From Ziziphus jujuba (lineage: Eukaryota > Streptophyta > Magnoliopsida > Rosales > Rhamnaceae), in contig NC_083379.1 of the NCBI RefSeq assembly GCF_031755915.1, forward strand, positions 2,452,001 through 2,516,000: a stretch of 64,000 bases of DNA. Reading direction: 5' to 3'. How positions within the stretch are numbered: the first letter of the stretch is position 1; every line of letters starts with the position of its first letter. Positions 49,499-61,000 of the stretch are shown piece after piece. A model generated the notes under the pieces. It made no database searches. It was not told the DNA's origin and saw only the letters and a program-made list of their open reading frames with translations. The translations under genes were made by a program, and so were the position numbers.

Positions 49499-49697
49499 TC
49501 ATGATAGTACCCAAGCTTTACCCCCTTGTAAGGTGAACTTCTTTAGCCTCCTAAAAAACATCACAAGAATGAGAATAGACTTTCCCTTTGCATTCCACCT
49601 ACCAACAAAGCCATACCATTTGTCTATGCAAACACACTCAGGTTCCAATTGTCGTTCACAGCTGTAACTGGTTGAAAACCCAACATTTCCATATGCA
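49499..49697 (-). pseudogene. HKT copy 3, exon 3 (open)
   Basis: It starts after acceptor TGCAG and finishes the split Ser codon. It encodes A-Y-G-N-V-G-F-S-T-S-Y-S-C (fourth pore loop), G-F-V-G-R-W and the last helix, and ends K-A-W-V-L-S with TGA at 49499-49501. No lesion is seen. Confidence 0.87.
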
Positions 49698-50238
49698 CTG
49701 CAACATTAAGATACAATTCTTACATGTACTATAATCAAATTAAACTAATAATAATAACAATAAGAAGGAACATAACAAGGTTATCTCAATATTGGGAAAT
49801 TTTGATTTATGAAAATCATCGAATTCTTGTACTTGGTATAATATTGTAATAAGATGTAATAAATTGACTACCATATTACCAATTGTTTGCTTTACTGTCG
49901 GATCTCTACTCTGTTTGCTTGAATTATGAAGTAGGAAAGTTGAAGTCTGCAATAATATTGATATTTATATCTTCAATTTTCTTAGTGTATTTATTTGTAC
50001 CATTTTTTTTTCCCCAATAGAGAAAATAACTTTTCCAGATTTGCATTAAGAATGTTATGTTTAGGTGAGTTAAGGAGCATTTTAACAAGACCTTTTGATA
50101 TTGTTAAGTAGTATTTTTGGTGCAATCTTTTATTCTTCAAACTATGACATATGTTTCCTTTTGTGGTATGCAATCAAATGCATATGACTGTATTAGAGCA
50201 GGAATACTAGTCGAAGTGAAAGTTTAAGAGAAACATAC

Positions 50239-50510
50239 CTTACTATCTCAATGATGACGTTCAATACGTTGAAATTGAGTGGATCTTTCTTCATCTTTGC
50301 TCTCTATGTGATACAGATAAGAATTACAAATATGGCCACATAAAAGAGTGGTGGATAAGAATTACAAATATGGCTACATAAGAGAGTGGTGGGAATACCA
50401 TACACTCAATGAAAGTTTTCCATCCTGAGGCAAAGTCGTTTTGTCTTCTGCTTTTTGATAACTTATTTTGATCGTTTGTGCTAAAAAAATGATATATATG
50501 GTGGGAGGTA
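50239..50510 (-). pseudogene. HKT copy 3, exon 2 (duplication and stop)
   Basis: It begins Y-L-P-P-Y-I-S-F-F and contains V-F-P-P-L-S-Y-V-A-I-F-V-I-L-I. A 38-bp direct duplication then shifts the frame. A TAG also stands at 50304-50306, where copy 2 has AAG (T-K-R). It ends D-P-L-N-F-N-V-L-N at donor AG|GTATGT. Confidence 0.85.
50317..50392. repeat. 38-bp tandem duplication in HKT copy 3 exon 2
   Basis: The units 50317-50354 and 50355-50392 (ATAAGAATTACAAATATGGC start) differ at two or three bases. Copy 2 has a single unit. Because 38 is not a multiple of three, the frame is lost. Confidence 0.93.
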
Positions 50511-51685
50511 CTAGAAAAGATAAAGCACGCATTGATCAAATAGTTATACTGAACTATTATGATATTTTTCTTTTTTTGGGTAAATATTTTGTTATGACTC
50601 ATTGACTCTCGCTAACTCGTTATGAAATAATATTATAGCTATCTATATATATATATATATATATTTTATAAAAGGTTTGGCAAAACTAATGCAATGTCAT
50701 TGTGATGATTCAACTCAATCAAAGAATTATCCAAAATATTAATAGCACATGTATATATAATATAACGATGATAGAGAAAGTCCACTTGCCTCTTTCTCTC
50801 TCAAAGACCAATTAAATCAAAATATGCACAACTTTATCATTTGTATATACGATATGAAATTGTGGCTATGACTATTCATAATTTCATATTTTCTTTTTAA
50901 CTTATATATGTATGCACACACATAAGGGAGGACAGAACCTGATTCTAGCATATAATTAGGCACTTCATTCAAAAGAAAATCTTGTAATTTGATCACTCTT
51001 TTGAAGATTAAGACTTTTCAAAAATCTTATCAAGCATATTCTAACCATCCAAAGATACCAAAGGTGAGAATCACCAAGCAGAGAAAAAAGCTTTCTATTT
51101 TTCTTTCTTATCGATCAATTAGTTTCTGCCTTTCAAACTTTCAATTCAAAGATAAATAAGAGAGAAACTGGATGGCAAAAAAAGAGTGAAATTTATTTCA
51201 TAGAAGTAAAATATATGTAGTGCACCAAATTGTACTCCAGAATATCAAGCAACAAGCAACAATAATAGCTTTTTGAATAGGAGAGTCAATAGCAATCAGT
51301 GGAATGCGGACTGGACAAGCAACTGGACACCACATGTGAAGATTATTCTCTAGGACCGCACCTTTTCAAATTTCGCTAGTGGCACATATAATTTTTGTAA
51401 CACTTTGGTATCTTTACCTACATTAGTTGCGTTTTATATGTAGAATATTATTATCCATCTCAAACTGTGAAAATTCACAAGAGGCAATATCTATCATATT
51501 ATATTCTGATGCATGAAAAATTAAGAACCACCTTAGGTTAATTGTGAATTTCATTGTTCAAAATAGATAACAATGCTAAATTTTGTTATTATTATATGCA
51601 AAATCATTTATACGTGTAGCACTATATGGACTAGATATTTATACATGTATGAACAATGCATATAGGTAACTTATAAGGAACTTAC
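50511..51685 (-). other. HKT copy 3 intron 1
   Basis: This intron of 1175 bp has donor ATGAT|GTAAGT at its right end and acceptor CTAG at its left. It holds (TA)n at about 50644-50663. It is the empty-site reference for the four insertions found in copy 2. Confidence 0.8.
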
Positions 51686-52798
51686 ATCATTAGGACAACA
51701 AGCACCAAAATAGGTGGAGTAATAGTGGAGAGACCGAAGACCGATTCGCCTGTACGTCTCGAATTCATTATCTCAAAACAAGGAAGCCATTAATTTCTGG
51801 TAAGGATTCAGACCATCCATGATTTCCAAGTTCCATTCTAGAGTACAGAACAGTACGAACTGCACTAACATGAAACCGAACATGGTCACTGCAAGAAGAG
51901 AAGAATGAACAGCAGATAACAAAGAACTATATCCCATCTCTTTGTAGTTTCTTAACATGTAATTGAACTTCGTTCTCTTTGTTGTTTTCCACAAAACCCA
52001 TATTGAAAACCGAAGGCAACTTGGATACAAAGTGTTACCAAGGAGGATTTGAAGAATTAGGATAAGCAAAAGCCCAGAATTCTTCTTGAAAACGATCATC
52101 TTTTTGTTGGTGGGGATGAAACCGCAGTTTGCGAAGGTAGATACTATTGTAAAGGCTGCAAACGTTGGTATTTCGATGGCTTTGTTTTTGAGAACTCGAT
52201 TAGCCGATGGAACCCAGGTTGTATACTTGGTAACCAAAATGTAACCCAATGTATGGACCACCAGAAGATAACCCAAAACCACAAAGCCTAAACATTCGAT
52301 AGAATTGTACGTGGTAAAACTCTTATAATCAATAGAACTAGTACTACTAGGATCAGTGGCTTCAACTCTGTCACCATTACTTATGTGAAGCTTGAATCTT
52401 GAGAGTTGAAGTTCGAGCATGGAAACGAAGACCTCACCACCTGTTAACATCAAAATGGTCATGATAACAAGCTGAATGTTGGAGAAGACCTCCATTTCCA
52501 CCGTTCCCATGCTCAAAACCATGGTGGAAGACACGGGTGTGAAGAAAAGATCAAGGTCTTTGGGTTTCAAAGAAGTTCTTGGTTTGGTGATTTTGAGAGC
52601 CACATAACCAAAGAAAGATAAGATTACAAAATAGGCAAGTTGGATCCAAAAAGGGTTTAGATCAAAGACTAAGAAGCGAAAGAACAACCTAATTAGATCC
52701 TTTATGGACTGGCGATTACGTGCTATTCTGTTGCATGAAGGAGAACTCTCAAGGTTATTGCGACAAATTAAACTAGTATCAAGGTTGTTGTTGTTCAT
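51686..52798 (-). pseudogene. HKT copy 3, exon 1 (one frameshift)
   Basis: It is open for 341 codons from 52798, covering pore loops 1 to 3, to a premature TGA at 51773-51775. The cause is a fourth T in a run (AAAA on the plus strand, 51776-51779) where copy 2 has three. Past it, the other frame continues with the expected T-G-E-S-V-F and S-T-I-T-P-P-I-L-V-L to M-M. Confidence 0.9.
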
Positions 52799-53369
52799 CT
52801 TTATTTCTCTCTTTCTCACAAATGAGAAAACAAAAATGGAAAGACAACGTTCGTGTGTTGTTAAACTAGTATCAACATTGTTGATGCCTCCTTTTTTGTT
52901 ATGGAGCTCCCCCACTATCGTGGAGTTTCCCTATTGATGGCGTGCTAGATGCTTCGACTTGGAAAGTGAATGGTGTATTATTTAAAACAACAACAAAAAT
53001 TGTGCCGTTCAAGCACAGTTTTGTGATGTTAGATTTTGACTTTTATATATTTCAGTTATAGTATACCTTTCCTATACTATACCTTTCCTATACTATACCT
53101 TTCGGTGTGATTTGAGATTTTGACTTTTATATATTCTGGTCCTCATTAGGCTACATATCCCATTAGGGTGTGTTTTTTACACCGACTAGCCAGGTCAGGA
53201 CAGCCCACAGTCTCAGTCAGGTGTTTGGTTGCTCAGTCTATCCCACTCGAAGGGGACTGGATCGAGCTGACCCACTGAGATATTTGGGTATCTTTTGTCC
53301 GACCTCTCTTCGAAGCATCTCTAGCCGACTGTTCACCATTTCTCCTCTGATTTCTCGTCAAACCGATCC

Positions 53370-53396
53370 ATGGGTCTCTTCGATTTGAAAACCCCG
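53370..53396 (+). CDS. Possible first coding exon of an unidentified host gene
   Basis: An ATG with a GATCC context begins nine codons, M-G-L-F-D-L-K-T-P, followed directly by a good donor (CCG|GTGAGT). The preceding 150 bases are CT-rich, like a plant 5' leader, and the following bases are T-rich, like a first intron. I do not recognise the protein. Later exons would lie to the right, among the elements between 54243 and 63275 or beyond. A nine-codon call from context alone is weak. Confidence 0.3.
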
Positions 53397-53425
53397 GTGA
53401 GTACTACTCGTCTTCTTTGATCTTC

Positions 53426-53518
53426 CTTCTTCTTCTTCTTCTTCTGTGTTTATTTTCTTCGATATTCTTCTTCTTCTTCTTCTTCTTCTTCTTCCTCCTC
53501 TTCTTCTTCTTCTTCATT
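53426..53518 (+). repeat. (TTC)n microsatellite
   Basis: Two blocks of CTT/TTC trinucleotide repeats, with one TCC variant, are separated by a short unique stretch and lie inside the presumed first intron of the candidate gene. Confidence 0.9.
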
Positions 53519-54242
53519 TTTCTAGTGATTTATTTACCTGAAAAAATTAGGGATTTTATTTGTTTTCATGTGATTTGTTGATCTGCGTATTAAGGCCTCC
53601 ATCTATAAATTAGGGCTTGATATTCATGAGGAAGAAGGCTTAATTTCAGAGATGTAACTAGAGCTACAACATCTAGTTTGGAAGATAAGTTTTCTATTTT
53701 TTCCTATTGTTGATGTGTTGCTTATGATGTGTTGATTATGTGTTTGACGAAATACTCTGTGTGGGCTAGATTAATATAAACCGTTTTTTAATTGCTTGTG
53801 TTTGTTTCATATGTTGATTTGAGAATTCTGCATCTGTTTGTGATGTTGCTTTGAGATGTTGCTTTTCGATGGAAGGCACATTTTGATTTTAGGATTTTTT
53901 TTCTTTGTACTCCTATGTAAGATAAATGTATATGGAATGGGATAGATTTGTTAATAAATTATACAAAACTTGTTAATAAATACATAACTTGTTAATAAAT
54001 TTAATAAAATTAACAATTCATATATTATACAAAACTACCATTGAGATGTTAGAATTTTTTTTTTTTTAAAGTCTAATAAGCATTCTGCAAATTCATTACC
54101 ATATATGATTGGCATGCATATTGAATACCATTAGAAGACACTTTCGGTAGCTTGTCTGAAAATCGATGGGTGTTAACCATGTTAACGAGGTTTGACCTAT
54201 GGTCTTAAGGGTAGGTTTGAAGTTGATTTGATGTTTAATGTA

Positions 54243-57200
54243 TGTCAGGACTCGTCCAAAATTTCTCACCGGAACCCTAGACAAGTCCTGATCCCAGGGA
54301 AACCCTACCGGACCCTCCAATGGAAAATCCGGCAGAACCTCCCCTAAAGGTTGGACTTACCACAACTTTCCTGCACTGAAAACACACTTCTAAATTCATC
54401 CCCTTATTCCTCCCACATACTACAAATTGAATTCCACAATTTTACAGCACTTCACATGAATAACAGTAAATCAGTGCATAATTAATAACTAAATGTCCAA
54501 TACAGTATACAGAGCATTATACAAATAAATATGAAATTAATACGATGACAGATAAAGAACTAATACAAGATGGAGAGGAAAAAGGGAAGAAATACTTCTT
54601 GGACTTTCGGCAATGAACTGAGACGTCGGGCTCGCCCCGGACAATCAACGTCTCCCAACCTGGACCTAGGGGAGGGGAATTGAAAAACATAAGATGCTAA
54701 TCATCTCAGTGAGTGACCCTATCTACTGAACACTTTTAATATTAATAATATAACAAATGAAGGAAATTAATTAATACCAACAATTAGATAAATAATAAAT
54801 AATAAACAATTGAAAGTAATAATTTCTCTCAAAACCCTCACTATTCACTCCGTTGGAAATGTTTCCTTTTTAAAACATTTTCACAAAACCCGATATTCGT
54901 GTTTTCCGAAAACTAAGGGATCAATTAATTTAATAAACAATAGATAAATACCCTAAATATAAATAAAATGTAATAAAATATAATAAATAATTTTTGAACA
55001 CTTTGGGGTTTGAAATTTCCATCTGAAAATTTATACTTGACGCACCACACCATATACCAGTGATGCCCTCCGATACCCAGTGTCCCAAGCACCGACTGGC
55101 AGGAGATTAAAGAGAGAAACTTGCATACGGCACTTCGGCGTCCCGACAGTACCGCTGCTGAAACCGTCATCCCGGCCAAGGAGGGGGGCCGCTGATGCGC
55201 AATATATAAGACTTGCCTGCCCTCGGTCCAATGGCAACTCACGGGAGACATAATACTTGCGCACTAACCACATATACACCAGAACACCAATACTGTATAA
55301 GTGCGTCTAAAATAATTATTAAATTAATTATTACCGTACCGATTTTCCAAAATCACCGTGGAAAATATACCAGTTTTCAAATTCACCATCCCACATTTTC
55401 CTTTAACATTTCCGGTACGAAAACATCGATAATAATATAAAAATAATTTTTCTCGTAACACGAGATCCAACAAATAATATTCCATGGGCATAATTATAAA
55501 ATTTAAACCACCAATTTAAACAAATAATTTCCTTAAAATATTTAAACCAATTATGCCCACAAAATAATATAAAAATCCAGACACAAATTAATTTATGAAA
55601 ATACTTTGCTCATGTGTAATAAATACAATTAAATCACAATAATAATAATAGTCGAGAATTTCTTAATAACCCAAAATTCTGTTTAGCACCAACAACATAT
55701 ACGTACTTATAAAATAATAATTTTTCACAATTATAATTAAATTGCACCACATAAGCATAATTCTAAATATCAATTAAACACCAATTAAATATAATTAATT
55801 ACCCAAAATATTTTTTTAAAGGTGGGTCACTCACCTGGAGCACGCAATTAATCCAAGATCCTCCATGGGATCAATTCCACGACTCACCCGTGCTCCTAGA
55901 ACAACAACATTACACATCTCAAATAAATTAATATTTTATTCAGGTAAATAATACCCGGTACCTAGGGGGTCTAACACAAACGTTAACCAAAATTGACAAA
56001 TTATATACCGAATCGAAGCTTGAGTGACGAGGATTATGAATCCGGTCTTACTTCCCGGAGATTGGACCCGAAGTGGCCGGAATCTCGTCGGAAAGCTTTT
56101 GGCCTTTAGAGACTCAATTCTCCAAAACCGTCGTGAATTGGAGGAAAAGGACACTGGATTTGGACTCAGGGGGTCAGAATTAGTGGAAAGGGACCGGCGA
56201 TGCAACTGGGTACTCACCGGAACAGTGATTTCCGGTGAGCCGCCGCGGTCACAGGCAACCGTCACCGGCGGAGGCGCGTCCGGTGGCCGATGGCTGAGAT
56301 TTTTGGGAGTTTTGTAGATCGAGGGGAGAGGGTTCCAATGGGACAGGCGGTGAGGCAAACGGAGGTCGGACGGCGAAGAGATCTAGGTTTGAAGATTTTC
56401 GGCCCCTCGCTAGAAAATACTCCGATCCCTGCTCGTCGGAGGTCCCGTGGCCGTGAAATTTGGTGGGTAGGCCGGAATTCCCATGGGTGAGAGACGGTCA
56501 AGCGCGTGTGGCTTGGGGTGGCCAGAAATTGGCCAAATCGGCGGTGGCCGGTGGTGGAGGAGAAAAATCACCGTCACCGGAAAACGCTCCGATCCGAGCC
56601 CGTCGCCGGTCGGTTGGCCGTGAGATTTGGGTGGTCGGTCGGAAATGGAGAGGCGCTCCTGCCTGAACGACACGTGTGGCCCTCGAGTGGCCGGACGGTG
56701 GCCAATCGATGGTGGCCGATCGTTTCTCTCTCTAGCTCTCTCTCTCCTCTCTCTCCTTCTTTCTCTTTCCCCCCATTTTGCCAAAATAAAAACCATCGTG
56801 GGTGACACTGTTCACCCACGTGGACCTCTCAGATGTCGACACTCGGCATTTCACTATTCATCGATTCAAAAACATTAAAATATTATGGTAGTCGGAAAAC
56901 TTCGCACGTCCATAACTTTTTAACCAGACGTCCAATTTAAGCGTGCCGCTAGTCTATGAACTAGTATCGACGAGCACTTTACAACCATGTATGATTTAAA
57001 GCTCATTTCCCCATAAATAAAAAGTCAACTCCGGCACCCTTGGACAGTTTGGACCCCAATCTTGTTTTGCTCATATCTTTCAAACCATAGCTCCGTTTTC
57101 AACGTGCTACTAGTCTACAAACTCGTGCCAACGCGTACTTTGTAACGGTACCTCATTCAACCTAGAATTCCATCCAAGTCAAAAAGTCAACGGTCAACGG

Positions 57201-57255
57201 TCACCCTTGGTCAAATTTGAGAAAATTCTGGTGTACTTTGGGACGGGGTGTTACA
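54243..57255 (-). repeat. Solo LTR, same family as 36782-39858, opposite orientation
   Basis: On the minus strand it runs TGTAACACCCCGTCCC...CCTGACA over 3013 bp, with a perfect target duplication ATGTA (54238-54242 and 57256-57260). It has no internal region. Its sequence is close to the solo LTR at 36782-39858 (for example the block around 54595-54665 against 39430-39505) and further from the LTR at 16402-19629. The GC-rich part with CT repeats (about 56200-56800) gives spurious overlapping open frames on both strands. Confidence 0.92.
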
Positions 57256-57538
57256 ATGTAGGTGAGGACAACAGATACCAATGAGACTGAAATTCCATGA
57301 GGAAAACGTAGGCAAAAGCGGATGAAGTATTTCAAGTAACTCGCTGCATCTTAGCTTTATACAAGTCCCTGATTCTAAAGCATGCTCCTACAAGATTCTG
57401 TTTTGGCTTTGTGTTTGTCTTCTAGTGGAGTATTATTAGTACTGTGAAAAAGTGTTTCGGGTTGCTACCAACCTATGATATAACTTAATCCTTGATTATG
57501 ACGTTTATAGTAATGAAAATATGCTTGGCTCACGATCC
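57256..57538. other. Host DNA between two retroelements
   Basis: A 283-bp unique stretch. With the elements removed it would join 54242 to 63276. It has no frame that is clearly coding. Confidence 0.5.
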
Positions 57539-58052
57539 CACCATTCTAAGCGTGCAACGGGGCTGTGCGGTGCTTACTCACCCCTCGCGGGTAGTAAGCC
57601 AACCGTTAATGTCCCTCATAAGCAAATAACCCACACGATATTAGTATTGTACAAGCACCAAGCAAGCAATAAAATAAAGCATGTAATCACAATCATTAGA
57701 AAATGGTCAGTAAACAAGGCAACAACATAATGAAATGGAAATGCGTTCGTTTTATTCGGTCTTGATGGAGAGAACAACAGAGAGGTTTACAAGCATGCTA
57801 TCAAGAGTTCTCACCTATGCTAGTGGTCTAGTCCAACAATTCGCCGACTAGCCACCCCCCTCTAAAGAGCTTATTGAGCCATTTTCATTTCAACAGGAAT
57901 ATATATCAAAATATGCGAGGAATCATAATGGCACTATTTCGTATAACAAAAGCTAGAAATCCAAGCAAGTGACCATGGACTTGACTAATGACCCTGGAAG
58001 AACTTGGGCTAGTATTTACAATCAAAATGCGGAGGTGTGTGTGTCTCTTACA
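57539..58052 (-). repeat. Chromovirus 3' LTR (left copy)
   Basis: It pairs with 62751-63275. On the minus strand it begins TGTAAGAGACACACAC. The far end reads CTCACGATCCC on the plus strand, where the partner has TGTCACGGTCCC. Confidence 0.9.
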
Positions 58053-58068
58053 TCTTCCCCCACTTATT

Positions 58069-61000
58069 TTATCGCGCCCTCGACGACTCAGCTGCTTTGA
58101 ACTCCTCGATTTGCTACTTGTAGGGTGCCAAGTTAACTTCCTTCTCACAGCTGGTTTCTTCTTCTCCTAGCCCCCTCCACTTGATGAGGTACTCTCATAC
58201 TAGCTGTCGATGCACGTGTCTAGTTCTTTCTGCAAGGATCTCCTCCACTTCCTTAGTTGTCTTCGGCAGCTTAGTTTTGACTTTGGCTCTTACCGAAGTG
58301 TTACGCGCTGGGTCCTCCTTGTCGGCGTAGTATGGCTTGAGATTGCTGATATGGAATACTGGGTGCACTCTCATCCATCCTAGGGTAGCCACCTTATATG
58401 ACGCCCTCCCTACTTTAGCGATAATCGGCATTGGTCCCTCATATTTTCTCATTAACTTGGGGTCTCTATCCCTCAGCCAGCGAAATTGCTCTCGAGTTAG
58501 CTTAACCATCACCATATCCCCCACATTGAACTCTAGGGGTCTCCTGTCTTTCTCTGTCCATTTCTTCATCTGATTTGCCGCTTTCTCCAAGTAGGCCCTG
58601 GTTATTTCCATGTTGTTCTTCCACTTTTTGGTGAAGTTGAATGCCTTTGGGTTCTTGCCTTAATACTCATCGACTGTGTGTGGAAGTAAGGGCCTCTGGC
58701 CATTAACTATTTTGAATGGGCACTTACCTATGGGAGATCCCTTTTATGCGTTGAAGCAGAATTTAGCTACATTAAGGAGTTACGCCCAAATCTTCTGGTT
58801 GGCACTAACAAAGTGTCGTAGGTACTCCTCCAACATGCCATTGAATCTTTCCATCTGCCTATCCGTTTGCGGGTGATAACTGGAGGAAATGTTGAGCTGG
58901 GACCCAAAAAGCTTAAATAGTTCTATCCAAAAAGATCTTATGAACTTTGCATCTCTATCACTGACAATGTGTCGAAGCACACCCCAATATTTTACCGCAA
59001 ACTTGAAGAATAAGTGGGCGATTTCCTCGGCCGTACAATACTTTGAGGCAGGGATAAAGGTTGCATATTTTGAGAATCAATCCACAATAACCAAAATACT
59101 CGAAAGATCCATGATCTTTGGAAGGTTGGTGATGAAATCGATTGACATGCTCTCCCATAGGCGTGATGGGACGAATAGAGGTTCCAACAACCCTGGTGGT
59201 TTCTACCTCTCAACTTTGTCCTGTTGGCACTCAAGACAAGTTCGAATGTAGTCCGTAATATCGTCGCGCATCTGTGGCCAATAATATCCCTGTTTGATTA
59301 AGACATACATCCTTTGCCACCCTGGATGTCCAACACACAGAGTGTCATGGTATTCTCGTATTAACATCTTCCTTAGTTCTCTAGCCTTTGGGACAAACAA
59401 CCTATTTTCTTTTGTCCACAGTAAGCCATCCTCCTCCCAAAATTGATGAGTTTTTCCTTCCTTGCATGGTTTGAGGATATTCTATGCACACTGATCTCCC
59501 CTAGATGCTGCTTTATCAGCTCTCGCATTGAAGCCATGTTAGCTAACACCTTTAATGCTGCAAGCTTCGTCTTACGACTTAGGGCATCCGCCATCTAGTT
59601 TTTGCTCCTCGCTTTGTGCTCGAAATGAAGGTCAAACTCCCCAATGAATTCCTACCAATGAGCTTTTATTGGGGTTACTTTTGATTGTGTAAGGAAGTAA
59701 CTGATGGCTAAGTTATCAGTCTTCACTATAAAGTTTGACCTCAATAAGTAGTGCCTCCAGGTTCTTAGACAATGAATTACGACAAGCATCTCCTTTTCTT
59801 GAGCCGCATAGTTTTTTTCTGCCGCTAACAACTTCCTGCTTTCGTAGGCGATATGATGACCATCTTGGAGTAGGACTCCACCTAAAGCGAAGTCGGATGC
59901 ATCAGTTCAGACTTCGAAGGGTCTTGTGATGTCCGGCAGGGCCAACACCGGGTCTTTCATCATAGCTTCCTTTAGATTGTCAAATGCGCCCTCGCATTCC
60001 TTGCTCCACTCCCAAAGCACCTCCTTCTTTAGCAATTCCATTAGGGGAGTTGCTTTCTTTAAGTACCCTTTTACGAAACGATGGTCGTAATTTGCCAATC
60101 CCATAAATGATCTAAGTTCTTTCACATTGGTGGGAGTTTTCCACTCTTGGATGACTTTTACCTTCTCCATGTCGATACGGATCTTCCCCTCCTCGATGAT
60201 GTGTCCCAGAAACTTGATTCGTCTCATGCCAAATGCACATTTTTTCTTCTTCACAAATAATTGATTTTCTCAAAATCTTTGGAATACCATTCGAATGTGT
60301 TCGGCATGTTCTTCCAAGGTAAGGTTAAAGATTATAATGTCGTCAAGGTACACCATCACAAATTTGTCAAGGAAGTCTCGAAATATCAGGTTCATGAGAG
60401 TGCAAAATGTTGTTGGTGCATTCGTCAATCCAAAAGGCATCACTAGGAATTTGAAGGCTTCGTATCATGTAATGCTGGTGGTTTTCTCTTCATCTCCTTC
60501 AGCAATTCTCACACGATAGTATCCCGATCTCAGATCCAATTTAGTGAAAAATTTGGCTCCACTTAGCTAGTTGAACAAATCGGCTATTAAAGGGATCGAG
60601 TATTTATTTCGTACTGTGACCTTATTCAACACTCGGTAATCTACGCATAGGCATAAACTTCCATCTTTCTTCTTCTGGAATAATACTGGAGCACCATAAG
60701 GTGCCTTCGAGGGTCTCAAGAACCCTGCTTCCAAAAGCTCCCTGAGTTGCTTCCGTAGTTCTGCCAGCTCAGGAGGGTCATTCGATAAGGTGCTTTTGCT
60801 GGAGGTTTCGCTCCCGATATCAGTTCGATTTTGTGGTCAATATCTCATTGAGGAGGTAGGTTCTTCGGTAAGTTGTCTGGCATCACATCGTTGAAAGATT
60901 TCAAGGCATCTAGCACTATAGGAGGGGTAGTTTCATCATCTTCACCCTCCCTTGCTACCACCAGTGCTACGTAAGAGGGTTATTTGCGTCTCACCCCTTT

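Larger units (their letters stand above)
49499..52798 (-). pseudogene. HKT1: HKT-type Na+ transporter, copy 3
   Basis: This compact three-exon HKT gene has exon 1 at 51686-52798, exon 2 at 50239-50510 and exon 3 at 49499-49697, with introns of 1175 and 541 bp. From the start at 52798 (chosen by alignment with copies 1 and 2; an upstream in-frame Met at 52915 is in the leader), the first pore loop holds Ser 96 in V-L-S-M-G-T-V. A serine there marks class I, Na+-selective HKTs. The second (N-C-G-F), third (L-L-G-N-T-L-Y-P) and fourth (N-V-G-F-S) loops keep their glycines. Three lesions break it: an extra T in a run at 51776-51779, a 38-bp tandem duplication in exon 2 and a TAG at 50304-50306. 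All ancestral parts remain readable, so it probably died recently. Confidence 0.9.
52799..54242. other. HKT copy 3 upstream region and start of non-array DNA
   Basis: Bases to about 53160 match the upstream regions of copies 1 and 2, including three copies of a TACTATACCTTTCC motif near 53060-53102. Beyond 53160 the similarity to the array stops. A candidate first exon (53370-53396) and a TTC repeat follow, then AT-rich intron-like DNA to the solo LTR at 54243. Confidence 0.6.

Noticed and set aside
52799..52915. Upstream extension of HKT copy 3 to an earlier in-frame Met
   Set aside because: The extra 39 residues are not shared as protein by copies 1 and 2, and all three copies align from the Met at 52798 (112 and 35468).
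55936..56878. Cluster of open frames on both strands
   Set aside because: This is the GC-rich part of the solo LTR at 54243-57255, equivalent to the false frames in the other LTRs.
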